64,000 nt of DNA from Botryotinia globosa (GCA_014898425.1 RCSZ01000002.1:1984001-2048000), one strand, 5' to 3'; positions 21,441-34,600 are shown, numbered from the stretch's first letter. The notes: generated by a model not told the origin, from the letters alone. A program made the numbers and translations.

Positions 21441-21899
21441 ATGGCGGAATTTATCACCAATCTCCTAGAAATGGGAGCTGCCAATTTCTACCGAAATACA
21501 ACAGGGGCTTTCGCACAAATGAAGGATATGGAACTTCAAAAATGGATTCGAATCGTCGCCGTAGTTGGAGCATACCTTCTCATTAGACCATACTTCATCA
21601 ATCTTGGTGCGAAAAAGCAAGAGAAAGAATATGCCAAAGCCAGAGCTGGACATGCTGAACAGAAGGAAAAGGAAAAGCATGTTGGCGCAAATTCTTTCAG
21701 AGATTCGACCAAGGTTTCCGAGGATACCGACAGCGAGGAGGATGCCAAGGCCACTTCGAGTGATGTCAAATGGGGCGGCAAGGCACGAAAGAAGCAGAGA
21801 CAGGCAATCAGAAAGATTTTGGATCAGGAGGAGATGTTGAGAAAACAACAACAAGAGGACGATGAGGACAAGGATATTCAGGAATTCTTGCACGATTAG
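21441..21899 (+). CDS. pga2: PGA2-like protein trafficking factor, 152 aa
   Basis: A single exon encodes a small protein. It has an N-terminal amphipathic part, one membrane segment (about 36-54, WIRIVAVVGAYLLIRPYF), a Lys/Glu-rich coiled-coil-prone region and an acidic middle (SEDTDSEEDAKA). It then carries WGGKARKKQRQ and an acidic C-terminus ending EFLHD. The order membrane helix, KKQEKEYAK, WGxKARxRQR matches the fungal Pga2 family. In yeast the essential ER/nuclear-envelope protein Pga2 is needed for processing of Gas1 and alkaline phosphatase, so a role in ER protein export is likely. The start is the first ATG after a pyrimidine-rich leader, and the length is typical. Confidence 0.9.
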   Translation: MAEFITNLLEMGAANFYRNTTGAFAQMKDMELQKWIRIVAVVGAYLLIRPYFINLGAKKQEKEYAKARAGHAEQKEKEKHVGANSFRDSTKVSEDTDSEEDAKATSSDVKWGGKARKKQRQAIRKILDQEEMLRKQQQEDDEDKDIQEFLHD

Positions 21900-22933
21900 G
21901 GGTCGATGTGTGTATAGCTTATTTGGGCAATACACAGGGATGTATATTATAAAGAGGGGGGGGTATATAATGTCAATCTTAATATCGAACTTAAACACAT
22001 CTTCGTCTTAATGCGAAAACTTCCCTTTGTGTTTGTTTTGAGAGGACGATGTACTTGCTCCCGATTATCTACTCACGCTGTCATGAGGTTATTATGTCCC
22101 CCTTGGAGATAGACAGCCAGTAATAGAGGAAATAGAGGGGACATATTACAAGGAAATCACGATAGAAACGATTCGAAATCTCCAGGGACCTGCGGCAACT
22201 AGTTTGTCAATCCAAAGTCTGGGGCGGAGAGGGGAGAGGACAAACTTGGGGCTGTGTTCTTACTGGATAGATGTTCGAAATGGAGGGTTGATAAAGCTGT
22301 TCTATGGTCCCAATAATTGAGCCAAAATGTTCCAAGTACTCTTCAAATGTACGCCTTTTAACGATGCCGTTGCCAACATTTTACATGGCCCATATTGCGT
22401 ACTTATTAGATCCACCGCCCTTTAAGTCGATGTCACCAGATGGTTTATTGTCCTATTACCATTCTATATTATACATATACAACTTTCCGGCTCCTTCTTT
22501 TATATGTAGGATCTTTGTGCAGTGAATATCAATTGAATGGTTGAATGAGGGGTCATGAAGAATTTTAGCCGCATGGAAAAAATGTCTGTGTGGGATAACC
22601 TTAGATGTCTCAGAAAGGGAAGGAATCCAGTCATCACTCGTAATTTGTTCCGTCATATCCTACTCTGAACTCTCAATCTCAATGCACCACCACACCCAAA
22701 ATAAACTTCTACTACCACTATTTCACTACCACTACCACTGCCAACATTGCTAATGATACTTATTACCTATTTATACGAATTGATACTGGTGAGCTATTAC
22801 GAGAGAGACAATATCTTTCATCTCATCTAATAATCCTCACTCAAATCGCATGGACACAAGCTTCATAGCTTATAAGTCCTCTTGATTCAATAATACCACA
22901 GATTCAACCAGCTCAAAATTTACACATACCGGC
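21900..22933. other. intergenic, no gene recognised
   Basis: This is the downstream region of the PGA2-like gene and the promoter of the next. It includes a short ACTACCACT repeat near 22705-22740. Open frames at 22304-22525 (plus) and 22456-22656 (minus) lack features. Confidence 0.45.
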
Positions 22934-25851
22934 ATGGAAAGGCCTGACAGACGACAAGAAAGGGATGTCAATGAATTGTTGGCAAATGGATTCTTCCGAA
23001 CCTCTAGAGCAAGAAGTCCTTCGCCGTATGTTTTCTCCCCACCAAGTTTCCGCGGAAGGTTTCATGATCCGCTAAATCATTATTTAGCTATAGCTATAGA
23101 AGAAGAACTCCCAGCCCTCCTCCACAAAACAATTATGCATCTAACTTCCTGAGCACCTCCGATCGTGATGCTGGACGTGCAAGAAGCAGAAGTCGTGTTC
23201 GACATAGAGGACCACCTCCACCAAGACCAACAGTAGAAGATGAGGCTATTTCACTATCACGAGAATCCGCACCATCTTCTGTTTCCTCATACGATCCTCC
23301 CTGTCGTGGTGTTATCGATCAATACCCTATCATACTCGAGTCCGATGTCAGTGAGAGTGAGGCTGAGAGATTACATGCTGCGCCAAGACCAAAAGAATCG
23401 AGGGACTGTGATGACAATTCCGAACGACGTTTTGTTCTTGTGCCAGGGACCGATACAAGCCCAAACAATGAATCAGCCAATCAATATAGAAGTGAAGACA
23501 GGCAACCCAGAGGCAGACCAGAACAAGCTAGATCAGAACGCCAATCCGCACCAAATGGGGACGAACATGAGAGGAACAAAATCAACAATGAGCCGGCGCC
23601 AAAGCCCCCTCCATTGGAAAGAAGAAGAAGTAGACAAGAATTGCCAAGTATACAGACAAAAGTCCCTCGAGATATCCCGTCAAAATACCGAAGGAGTGCG
23701 TCTGCATATGGTTCCAGGGATAATGACGAAACTCCAAAAGCTCAAGATGTTCCTCATACGTCGACTGGCGAATACTTCCTCTCTCCTAATATGATGCATA
23801 CTCCTAGGGGCAAGAAAGATTCTTTCGAGTCCGTTGCGCAGCCTGTCCCTCGACACAATTCATTACAGGAGAACTCGAGAAAACGCGGCAATTCTATAAA
23901 TGAGAAAAGAAATAGTGAAAGCAACTTTCCTAATAGTATATCGCGATCGGGAACACCACTCGCAGCAAAGAGGAACAGTGGAAACTTTGAGGTTCCTTCC
24001 AGATCAAGGCGCAATTCAAACGACAGAACTGTAGAAGCACAGCCCACACCTGAAGATGTAAACCGATTCGAGAGACTAAGGTCTGGCAAGTCGGAGCGAG
24101 GATCTGGATCAGAACGTGCACGCTCTCCTAAAAGATCGAATACTTCAAACTTGCAGTGTTGTAGCAGCAGTGACGATGATCTCGCAGACAGTGCTTCCGA
24201 ACGAGATCCTCAACGAGGTTCTGGGCGTAGACGGCGTGAACACCGCAGGACTAAGGATTTAAGGCCAGAAGATGACTATGAGTGTCGGGTAGACTCGCCA
24301 AGGTCTAACAGGTCATCAAATCACTCTAGGATTTCATCTCCACTTCCTTCTCCAAAGATTTCTCCCAATCAATTACCTAGGACAGAGCCATTTGAAAGAG
24401 CAGAGACTTTTCCACAAGGTCGCAGACCTAGTTCAAGACCCATTTCTCCTTTATATGGCTCACAAGAGATTCACCGTTCGGAGAGACTTAATCCTTTGAG
24501 CCCAGCTTTAGTCCCAAGACCATCTTCTCGTCAGTCAAGTGTCCCAGGCTCAATTTCAACGCCACAGATGCAACAGATTCCGGCCCCCTTCCCTCTTCCA
24601 ATTCCTGTTCCAACTAGAATTGACTTGCACTCCCCAGGTGAGACTCGACGCACACCAACAGTGCCCCAGTATCAGGAAGATCGGCCACCTAGCACACGAC
24701 CAGCTCCCAACGATAAACCCTATTGGCAACCCCCACCTTTTCAACCTCCTCAGACCCCTTCAAATAAACTAGAGAGGCCTGTCGGTAGCTATCGTCGTTA
24801 TTCGGAAGATGTAGGACGAGGTGGCGTTGCGCCACTTCCATCGTGCCCGAGAATGAATCCTACCACTGGCTACCAAGACTGGTTGACGCTTCCTCAGTGT
24901 CCAAACTTCGACATTTGTCCAAGTTGCTTCAACTCGATCATAGCACCAACAGGATTTCGAGACCACTTCATACCCGCTGCTCGCAGACCAGACATTGCAA
25001 TCATATGCGATTTTGGAAGTTCGCCCTGGTATCGAATAGCATGGCTTTTAACACTTAAGGAGCGACGAAACGATCTCGGTCTCTTCTATGGTCTTGCGAA
25101 TGTGGGGGCGGTCGAGGCACCCTGTCCTGGAAAACGCGAAGTGTTCAACAGATCATGGAACTCAATCATCGACCCCAAGACAGGTTTACCAATCAAAAAC
25201 TTTGATGTTTGTCACTCATGCGTTAGATCGGTCGAAATACTCCTTCCTCCTATCCGTGGTGCATTTGTTCGTACCATTGAAACAGATTATTCTAGCTCCA
25301 TTCCCCGCATATGCGACCTTCGTTTTGACAGTAAACGCTTCGTTCAATATTTCGATGCTCTAGAAACTACTGCAGATGATGCCGCATACCACAACTCTTC
25401 CCCCGACACCCGCACCCTCGCTAAACTCGCACGTAAATTTTCCATTCTAGAAGAATGTCAACAAGCTACCGATCTCCCTGATCGCCGCTGGTACATGATC
25501 ACTCAATTGCCCGAATTTACCGTCTGCGAAGAATGTTTTGACGATGTTGTTCTCCCGGAACTAGAAGATGGAAAGGCAATCCCACTTATGTTCAATAAAA
25601 ATCCGCAGCGGATACAAAAGGCTAGTTGTCAATTATATTCTCCAAGAATGAGAGTCATTTTTCAAAAAGCTTGTAACTCGGATGATTATATGCTTTTGGC
25701 TACTAAGGCGAGAGAGAGAAGAAATGCGGAGTTAGCCTGGAAGGTTAATGTAGCGGCTACCAAGAGGCAGAGTAGAGAGAGTATGGTTGCGAATCCAGGA
25801 ATAGGGAGAGATATTCAGAGATTGAATGATGAGTGGAGGAAATGGGAATAA
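22934..25851 (+). CDS. uncharacterised protein, disordered RS-rich N-half and three Cys-pair modules, 951 aa
   Basis: Exons are 22934-23025 and 23088-25851. The 62-bp intron (GTATGT, GCTAAAT branch, TTTAG) joins SPSP|YSYRRRTPSPPP in frame. Residues 1-600 are Arg/Ser/Pro-rich and predicted disordered, with many S-R, R-S-x-S and SP motifs that suit SR-type or CDK/casein phosphorylation. The C-terminal third contains three related units: a Cys, a Trp 10-13 residues later, then Phe-x-(Ile/Val)-Cys-x2-Cys, followed by a hydrophobic patch and Pro. The Cys pairs are 641/644, 739/742 and 844/847, with preceding Cys at 617/635, 710 and 821. They probably bind zinc. The family looks conserved in ascomycetes but I know no function. 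The C-terminus is charged (LNDEWRKWE). Confidence 0.87.
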
Positions 25852-26644
25852 AGTGCCGAGGAACCATTCGAGTTTGAATCAGCAATGGCTTGGTGAACGG
25901 TATTCGGTAGAAGTTTAATCTAGGGGGGATTGGATCCGATAAAGTTTAGCTGCGATGTGTAAATTGGGAAATCTGTTTTCGTTTAGATGTTGAAAACGCG
26001 CCTGGGTGGCTAGACACGAGTGAGATGGAATCGGAATTCCGGAAGAATGATGAGATTATGACGCCACGAACTCAATGCCATGAACAGATGAGTAGACGAA
26101 TGATGAGCAATGAACAACGGACAGACGAATAAATGCATTCATGATCAGATTGGATGGATTGGATTGGATACCAAATATGTATGAGAATTTAGCTTACAAC
26201 GCGAAATGATACCAAGACTTTTTACTCTGCAGAATTGTACTGGACCAGTGAGAAGAAGAACAAGAGATACAGATACTATGTGTTCCTCCAAAGGGTTGAG
26301 TGCTGAATTTTCAGATCCCTTTCCACTACAACGCAACGTCAAAATTTTAGATCACATCATTTAAAAAAAAAAACAGGCAACGAGATATCGTTTCAAGCAA
26401 TGAGATAAAATTATTCTACTCAATAGTCTTTGCATACAACTCTGATACTTCATTGAATCAAACCCTTCGACGAAATCTAACCCCTCTGATAAACCCAGTC
26501 CATGTAATAAACTTAATTCCCCTAACAGACTCAATTTCTCTATCTCTACACAACCGTGTGCTACACCTCACTCCCCGAAGTAACTTCAAACTCATAATCA
26601 ATAACCTAGTTGAATTAGTATCACATCCATCAATTTATGAAGAC
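25852..26644. other. convergent intergenic region
   Basis: 3' flanks of two convergent genes. No feature is seen apart from a short A-run at about 26363. Confidence 0.45.
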
Positions 26645-28128
26645 CTACATACCATCACTCAAGTCTAATTCGTCCAAGAGCAAATCAACGACCTCTGGTC
26701 TAATCTTCTTAGTTGGACTGGTTGAACCACTCGCCGTTCCAGAAACAACTCTCTTCTTTCTTCTCTCCAACTCATATTTCATCATCTTGGCTCTCTCCAT
26801 CTCAATTATCTCTCTCTGGACCTTTGTTGAGCCCTTTCTAGAAAGGTCGAGTTTGAACGCGCCCATATCTGCGGATTTCTTGCTACGCAAGGGGACTTTG
26901 ATTTCAAGCGGCTTGGCTTCAGGGGCAGTATGTTGCCCACATGAGTGGTTGCTGAGATTGTTGGCTTTTTGCTCACGACAGAGGCTGACGGCCTTGGCGG
27001 TTTCTCTCTCACGGCGATTTGGTTCGCAGGAAGCAGCCCAGTCAGTGTGAAGTTGTGGGTCATCGGCCCATGACTTCCCAGCCATATGGTTGGGATCGTT
27101 TAAGTCAAACAATCGTTTAGTATGCTCCCATTCTGCGATCATCTTGATTCCTACGCCTGTGGAAGTGGCACCATTCTTACTCTGTTCAACGACCTGTTCA
27201 TAATATTTGCTGAGGAAGTTACAGATGGTTTTTCTTTCCTCGTCAGTGACTTCGGGTGAATCACAAAGTTTGAAGAGGATTTTTTCGATGCTCCATGCGG
27301 AATCGCCGGCGAGGATCCAGGGGATAGATTCTTGAAAGATGCCATTTTTGAAAGCACGCTTGTGAATGCTGTGAAGAACATACCAGCGGTAGAATCTGAC
27401 AAAAGGAAGCTCCTGTTTTTGGTCGATTTCTTCGAAGGCTGACTTCTGTAATGAATTAGACCAAATCTGAGATCTTTGTGCTGGAATGTGTGATGGAATT
27501 GAAGATGCTGATATATGGCGAGACGAGACGAGACTTCTTAGTGCCCCCGTCTATATCTCATGTTGGAGATTTCGAGATCAAAACTTCAACAAATGAGACT
27601 ACTGATCTCAGTAATTTTGCTTGACATATGAAGGACTGATATGGCAGGTGCAGAAACGATACCTTTGTATTGTATATCGGAATTGATGGAGAAGTATGGA
27701 CCACGTGAGGGAGATGGGACTTTTCAACCATGTAGTTTATACTACTATGGAAAGTTTTGGCGTTTTGGGTTGAGTAATCAAAAATTCTTATCATTCACCC
27801 GTGTGTATTGGCATCGAAAGTATCGATACAGTACGTATTGAGTTGAGTAGATGAGACTTCTCAGTCTTGTGGCTTTTATGAACACCGAAAGTCTTGATGA
27901 TGGGAGACGGAAGAAGGAACTTTAATCTCGAGCGAAGGAAGAAAGACTTACGAGTCTTGTCGTCTCTGAGTCAGTCGGTTGGGGAGTCATATTTCTTGCG
28001 AATCGTGGATCTGTTGGTTCGACTATGTTAGAAATGATATGAGTATGTGTGCCAGGAAATGATGGTGTGAACAAAACATTTGGAACATGGAACTTACAAC
28101 ACATGTCCTGATGTGCTACCCAGTGCAT
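26645..28128 (-). CDS. uncharacterised basic protein, about 300 aa
   Basis: The main exon is 27445-26645. It encodes SAFEEIDQKQELPFVRFYRWYVLHSIHKRAF and continues in one frame to a coiled, basic C-terminal part with KKRVVSGTASGSTSPTKKIR and an acidic end (DLLLDELDLSDG). Two small upstream exons fit well: 28128-28098 and 28022-27952. They use a GTAAGT donor with a CTAACATAG acceptor (75 bp) and a second GTAAGT donor, giving TTRL|KSAFEEID in frame. The second intron would be 506 bp, unusually long, so another start or a missed exon is possible. The 70 residues from RFYRWYVLHSIH to CNFLSKYYEQ look like a helical domain that I cannot name. The function is unknown; the basic composition suggests a nuclear location. 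Confidence 0.6.
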
Positions 28129-28774
28129 ATAAGACTATTGAAGACGAGAGATGATGAATCCAAACTGATAGTAAAGCAAAGAAAAGGAATGCGAAGTGAT
28201 GTGAAGTGATGCGAAGCAAATTGTAGTGTTTTGTAAGGAACAAGATTGTGTTGTATTGTTTAGGAAAATGAAGAGAAGAAAATCATCTTGGTGACCTAGT
28301 CATTTTAGACGTTCCTTCCTTCTCTGATTATTTCGTCGGGTACGAAGAATGTGGAAATAAGTAGGCACGACTGACTACTGCATCTTGTTTCGGAGTTTCT
28401 TGAATTCAAGCAGCAGGTGAGAACAATCCAGCGACCATAATAATAGACACAGAAATAGTATTACAACGTCCATGTATGATTTGCATGATCTCATCACATC
28501 GGCACAACGTAGACATCACGGATGCTAATTCTCAGAAACAATATAAGCTGGTATTACCATCCTACCCTCTGTACTTATCATCCATCTCAAAATACACTAG
28601 GATACATTGCAAACCACCCTCACGTATAAACAGGAAAAGTAGGAAAGAACAATTAAACCGCCTTCGAAGTTCTTTGTCATACAGATACATTCAAACAATC
28701 ATAAAATAAGAGTATGTATGCACTCAAACACTCCCAAAACCAAAAGTTCCATCCGTTCTCTCATCTTTCCAACT
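28129..28774. other. intergenic, no gene recognised
   Basis: This lies between the start of the basic protein gene and the 3' end of the dehydrogenase gene. Imperfect AAGTGATGTGAAGTGATGCGAAG repeats occur near 28190-28215. Confidence 0.4.
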
Positions 28775-29927
28775 TTAAAACTTCATTCGGAATTTCAACT
28801 TGTCCCCGTCGACTATCTCTTTCTCTCGGCTCATGATTTCCGCCATATCCCAATTACAACTGATGAACCTACCAGCAAGCCACTTTCTCTTTTGAGACGT
28901 CAAAAATGTAATTGTATCGGCTGGAAGTTCTGGGGTATCTATGAGAACTATTGGATATGAATCAGTACAACTCTTTGAAAACTAAAACTGCAGACCACCT
29001 ATGCAGTCAATACTGCATAATCCCATTGGAGAACCCTTTGAGAACGAAGAAGAAAAATTGGCTTATCCTACTTTCATGAAGATTTTCTGGCAATACTTTT
29101 GCCATATCAGTTGGCACAGCTCCAGGATGCACAGAATATGCCAGTACTAAAAAATCAAGCATTAGTATACCGTCCTAAAAATCAGTCACAACAACAGAGG
29201 GAACAGAAAACTGTAACTGACAACCTTGATCCCCAGACTCAACACACAATGTTTCCGTGAACCTCACAAGCGCGAACTTCGACATCTGATACCCACTCAA
29301 ACCAGGGTACATGAGTAGAGCCGCCACACTCGCAACATTCACAATGGTCTTATCACCGCCATCTGTCTTCAGTAACAATGGCGATAAACACTTGGTAACC
29401 CAGTACACTCCTCTCAAGTTGACTTCCAAATTCTTCCACCATTCGTCCTTATCTCCAACCACTATATTCTCTACATTAGAAGAATATCCCGCATTGTTAA
29501 TCAGAATATCCAATCGACCGAACGTTGTCTCGATAGATTTAGCAGCATCTTCGACGCTTGCAAAGTCAAGTACATCAAGCTTCAGAGCAAGAATTTTTGG
29601 AACGGGAATATTTGCTAATTTGCACACTTCCTCGATTTCTCTTTCGACAGAAGCCAAGGAAGCTCGTGCGCTTATGATGAGACCAGATACACCGGATTTG
29701 GCATATGAAAGGGCAATTGCACGACCAAGCCCTCTCGATGCTCCGCTTATAAAAACTACTTTGCCATTATGGCTTGAAGCTTTAGGACTGATTGCGGCGT
29801 AGGTATCATGGTAGGATATCTTTGTGAAGTTCTCGCCTAAGGTTGAAAGAGATCAGTTATCTTGAATTTGGTATGAACTTTTTGGTATCTTACCAGTCTC
29901 GGCGGAATATATTGAACTTGCAGGCAT
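28775..29927 (-). CDS. short-chain dehydrogenase/reductase, 294 aa
   Basis: There are four exons: 29927-29894, 29836-29225, 29146-29072 and 28938-28775. Introns are 57, 78 and 133 bp, with GTAAGA, GTTGTC and GTAGGA donors. Without splicing the frame would appear truncated after residue 216, but the joined reading restores the family C-terminus. Visible classical-SDR features are the cofactor loop SGASRGLG (residues 42-49), NNAG, NVASVAA containing the catalytic Ser, and YQMSK with catalytic Tyr and Lys. These are followed by YSVHPGAVPTDMA and a WLAGRFISCNWDM...KFRMKF end. The enzyme should oxidise or reduce an alcohol or carbonyl with NAD(P); the substrate is not predictable. No biosynthetic cluster surrounds it. 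Confidence 0.93.
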
Positions 29928-30618
29928 TTTGACCGATGAGATGACTTATAAAAATGACTATACTCGGCTTGAATATGTTTGTTGGAGAAATCTCGAGAAG
30001 GTGATGTATTGATTCTGTTGAAGCTAACTGTTGGACTTTTGGAACTTCTATATTGAATAACGGGAAATCAACAGATTAAATAAGTACACTTCCAAGTACC
30101 ACTTCACCCCGCACATAACCATTACGCGAAAAATAACGTCTCATCACCGGGAACAAAAATCATCATACTCAAGACGAAACGAAGATCAGTTCGCAATCAC
30201 TTAGCAATCAGTCGAACACCAGTTCTCAAACCAACTAAATCCGATAAATCCGACGGACTCCGGAACTAGATCCACGGACTTACCAATGCAAATTCGGGAC
30301 ATGTCGCAAACTTTGACGTTTCCCCAGAAATACTCCATATATTATGTATGCACCAGATTAAGTTGGCGGGCCAAACGACGTGCTATCTGGAATACCGTTG
30401 AATCAGCCCGGGCAGCCCGGCATTTTTTCATTTTATTTTCATCAGAGGCCAATCAAATGAGGTATGTCATGAGGTATACGAAGTATTGACTGCCCACTAG
30501 GCTAGTCACCTACAACTGCCATGCCCACTTCAAGGCGAAGTGGAGTCCTAGATCATTCGTGGAATTCTGGATACTACGAGGACAGACGAGAATAGGAGTA
30601 TAGCGAAAACTCAATTCT
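29928..30618. other. intergenic, no gene recognised
   Basis: Promoter side of the short-chain dehydrogenase gene, then featureless spacer. Confidence 0.4.
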
Positions 30619-30772
30619 ATGCGGTAAAACCTCTCTATAAGGATACCGAAGCATATTCTGATAGAGGGGTTTCAAGGACACATATCAATATTGAACTTTG
30701 GAAGATTTGTGACCGAAAAATCATATATCCTTATAAAGAGATTATGCTTGTAAAGAGAGAGGTTCCACTATA
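30619..30772. mobile_element. about 154-bp inverted-repeat element (pogo/Tc1-type MITE candidate)
   Basis: The ends are imperfect inverted repeats around AACCTCTCTATAAGG (left) and its complement near AAAGAGAGAGGTTCC (right). Sub-terminal inverted copies lie at TCTGATAGAGGGG and TTATAAAGAG. The tip TAGTGGAACCTCTCT is the kind of end seen in pogo/Tigger-like elements of many eukaryotes. A TA sits at the right border; the left border is less clear. Confidence 0.5.
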
Positions 30773-31615
30773 CTATCAAGTAAGAAAATGAATTCACAAC
30801 AACTCCACATTCGAACGCACTGGAACTCTACAAGTCGTATAATACTTGAAGTGAAGATAACCAATTCAAAGCATAAGAAAAGATATATACGGACTCACTC
30901 ACTCACCATCCACCCATCAACCATCCCATCTGATCACGACAGATGAACCCACCCACTACACCTCACAAGTCTACTCCAATCAAAATATTCACACTCAGAA
31001 ATCTCCGTGCCCTTATCTCCACTCCTATCTCCGACGTAGACCCCGCTGCAGAAACAAAATCGCATAGCTCCGCCAACAATGTCCGATAACTCCATCTCAT
31101 TTAACTTTTCGATGACGAGGAAACTCGGAGAACCTCGCGTATTCTTCTGCCGCGGATTTGAAATCTCAACTCATAAGTATATCTAATCGTCCGTTCGTTC
31201 GGTCGTAGCTCATTGTATGATTCTAATTTCTCATTGAGAAGCAACACTACTAAGCATTCCTTTTATTTGCTCTTCCTTCCCGCAATAAAAGCAAGATCTC
31301 CATGGACGACGCAAAGCGTATTCATCACCAAAAGGCCTAGAACCCACCCACTGAGATTCAATAACTTTCAATGATCGTATAAACCACTAATTAGGCTAAA
31401 CATTCATTTTTTCGGTTATTATTATAGAAACTGACGCTATCAAACTTATGATGCATCTAGCAAGCAGCAATTAATAAACTTCATAAGTTCATCATATCAT
31501 GGGTATTTCCAAGTCCCTCACTATACATCCCGATCATATCAAACGCCCCTCATATGCAATTAGCTTCTGTCCGTCCATCTCGCCTTGATTTTTATTTTTT
31601 TGACCCCCACCCCAC
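30773..31615. other. intergenic, no gene recognised
   Basis: Contains TCACTCACTCACC and CATCCACCCATCAACC repeats near 30895-30930. No coding support. Confidence 0.4.
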
Positions 31616-34600
31616 TCACAAAATACTCCTCCGTTTATTACTTAACATACTGTAACTGCTCGCCGTTCTCGATTTCAGCTTCGTAACCGAGCCTATTCTG
31701 CTCTTCAGCTCAAAACTCGAAGGTTCAAAGACACTACTACTGTTTCCCTCCTTCAGATAGAAGTGACTTGAATTTTCTTCATGATGAACATGGAAATCAA
31801 CATTCAACTGATCACCTTGTGGACCAGCGCCACAACTGCCACCTAAGCGTTGAGAAGGAGGACTATTAACCGCCAAAGCGAATAGGTTTTGTGTTTCGGT
31901 GAAATCGGTGACAAGACCGCGTTGGCGGATGAAATAACCGAGACAGAAGAGATTAGTGAGGAAGACGAGGAGAAGAACCACGTAAAACATGTTTTGCCAG
32001 CGGACAGCCGGGCCGGAGGTGTAGGATTGACTGGAGATCGATGCGTTGAATGGTTCGTAGACGCCGGGACTTAAGATTTCGTTTGTACCGTTGTATCCCA
32101 TGTAATGTCTGTAGGTAGCGCTTTGAGCGCTGATCAATAAGGTGCAGCCAGATAGCGAAGCGAGGGCTTCTCCGAGACTGGGTAACGTAGTATTCAGGCT
32201 AGGAGCTGTCGTGACGAATTGTGTAAGCAATCGAGAAATGGAAGCATTATCATTTGAAATTCCAGTGTTGAGAGACAATGTAAGCGCCCATTCCGAAATG
32301 ATGTTTCGAAAATCTTTTTGTCGAGCGGGAGGTGGTGGTGGTGGATTGTAGGATTTGTCATAAGCGATCTCATCGTTGGGATCTTCGCAAGTGTTTTCCA
32401 GAATTCCACCTACTCCAGAAGCTGAATATGTCGTGCTACAGTCGGTTGCAAGAAAGGAGCCTAGCAAATGATTGTTAGCAACTCAGCTATCGCGGCCTTT
32501 ACCTGCTCGTAATATTGTATATTTTTCAATAGCTCGTTTTGAATTTGAAAACCGCGTCACGAGGATAAAGGATTGGGGAGTACATACTCATTTCGCATAC
32601 AGTATAATCGGCTGTGGTACTTGATTTCGCAAGAATGTATATATAATCGCTCATGTACACCGATATATTGGTGATAGTATTGTAGTCGATAGGCAACTAT
32701 AGGGGTTAGCCGATACAGATACACAAAGTTATACAACGTAAGCTTACCATTGGAAACACTGGAGGCTGTTTTCCATTTACGCCCCACCCAAATATATCAT
32801 CCACCGCAGTGCTATTGAGATACTCCTGGCCTGGCTGTAAATTGATCTCCGATGAGTAACCGCTCCAAGCCATTTTCTGGCCTGGAATATTTGGAGCGTC
32901 AGTTGTGATTGCATTAGGCCAGTCAACATAAATTATTGGCGAGAGTTCAGTTTTATTCATGTTGACACATAAAACATTGATAGTAGGGCTCACTACCGAT
33001 GCTTTAACTTTGTATTCTCCTACGCCTTCAAGATCAGAAGGTTGTAAAATTCCATTGATTGGATCAGTCGCAGCGGAAATGACACCAGCGTGCGGCATAG
33101 CAAGAGTAACGTTATTAACAACACGTTTGTACTTTTTATAACTAGCAGCCATATCGCTAGTATTGGTACGAATCCATGATGCTTTAACAGTTGTATTGTC
33201 ATAAAGGTTGGCTGTCACAATTGGGCGGTCTGCCAGCTTAGATGAGTTACCTTTCCCTGGAGCAGCAGCAATATCGGCCCAAGTACGAACGTACTCAAGG
33301 AAGTTATGATAGGCTAAAAAGTTAGCGTGTTCTTGAATTGTCTGCTTGGGGATTCACACACCTTCTCCAGCGTGATCAATATCCACACAAGTGGAAGCAG
33401 AGTATTTTGAATCCATTTCTTTTGTGATTGGAGTTTCGCAATTCTGTGCAACATAAAAAGGATTTCCATAGCTTGTTTCAACCAATCCTTTCATTACTGC
33501 ATGTTCCCACTTGCCAAATTGGAGACTAGGGCTAACGATGGCATCTGATGCCGTGGTATAGAACATAGCCACAAAAGCTGCCGTCAATGTGATTGCCCCC
33601 AAGATTGACCATGCGGCTCTTCGCAAAATTTTAGGATTTGTGATCATGAATCCTGGTTGGATGACCTAAAAGTGGCAGTTATTATCAGACGAACATTCCA
33701 CACAATAAAAATTCTAAGCCTCAAAGGAAAACTCAACATCAAACAAGGTAAAAAGTAAACCTACCCAAGTTCGCATTGTCAACTCTGCAACAGTGACACC
33801 ATCAGAATTCCTAACAAGAGACCTCCGACTTAAGACTTGGCCGAGGAAATTGACAAATATAGTGACAAAAGATAACTCAATACTTTTCGCAAAACCAGCA
33901 AACAAAATCGAAGCAGTTGACGGCGTCAACGAACCATTAGTTTTGATATGCTCACCATATCGCGGCCGAAGAACAGCTATGAAAAACCAAATCCCGGAAA
34001 ATATAGTTGAATATATGCAGAGGCATAGAACGGATACTGACGTCCAACTTCTGACACGCGAATGAATATCATTATTCGCTGCACACCCGCATCCAATGTG
34101 TTTCTCGTCGTGTACATGATCTTCATGAATACTGCTCAGCCTTGACATATTCGGCGTGTCAAAAGCCTGATCTAGACTCTCGGTGAAAGCTGAAATCTTT
34201 CCTCTAGAAATATCTTGTTCATCCAGCGATTCATTGTTGCGTCTTTGCCCTTGATCCACGTCCAAGAAGTCTCCTCCTCCACCATATGTATTATTTTCCG
34301 TCCACGTTGGAGATGCCAGTAAACGATTTGTCGAAGTTGCAGGAGAGGTCATCAAAGATGCAGGTCCAATTGGCGGGCTATAAAATCCGCCCGAGGGACT
34401 GGGCGGACTTGGCGATTTGCGACTCGCAGAGGTAGGCATTCGAGATATTCCTAATCCTTGAGACATGTTCGCAGATTCAGACGATTCGCCCTCGACTATG
34501 AAGGGAATTGTAGAGTAAGGAGTATCTTCTTGAACATTTTCGAGATTTGGGGAAAATTGAACTGAACCTTGGGAGTCCATTCTGCGATATCCGTGTCGTT

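Noticed and set aside
21465..21998. 177-codon minus-strand frame with hydrophobic stretches
   Set aside because: It is antisense to the PGA2-like gene; the hydrophobicity reflects the complementary Lys/Glu codons.
29175..29657. Truncated 160-residue short-chain dehydrogenase
   Set aside because: The apparent stop at 29175 lies inside a 78-bp intron; splicing gives the full 294-residue protein.
28775..31615. Secondary-metabolite cluster around the dehydrogenase
   Set aside because: No synthase, P450 or tailoring genes are nearby; the neighbours are unrelated.
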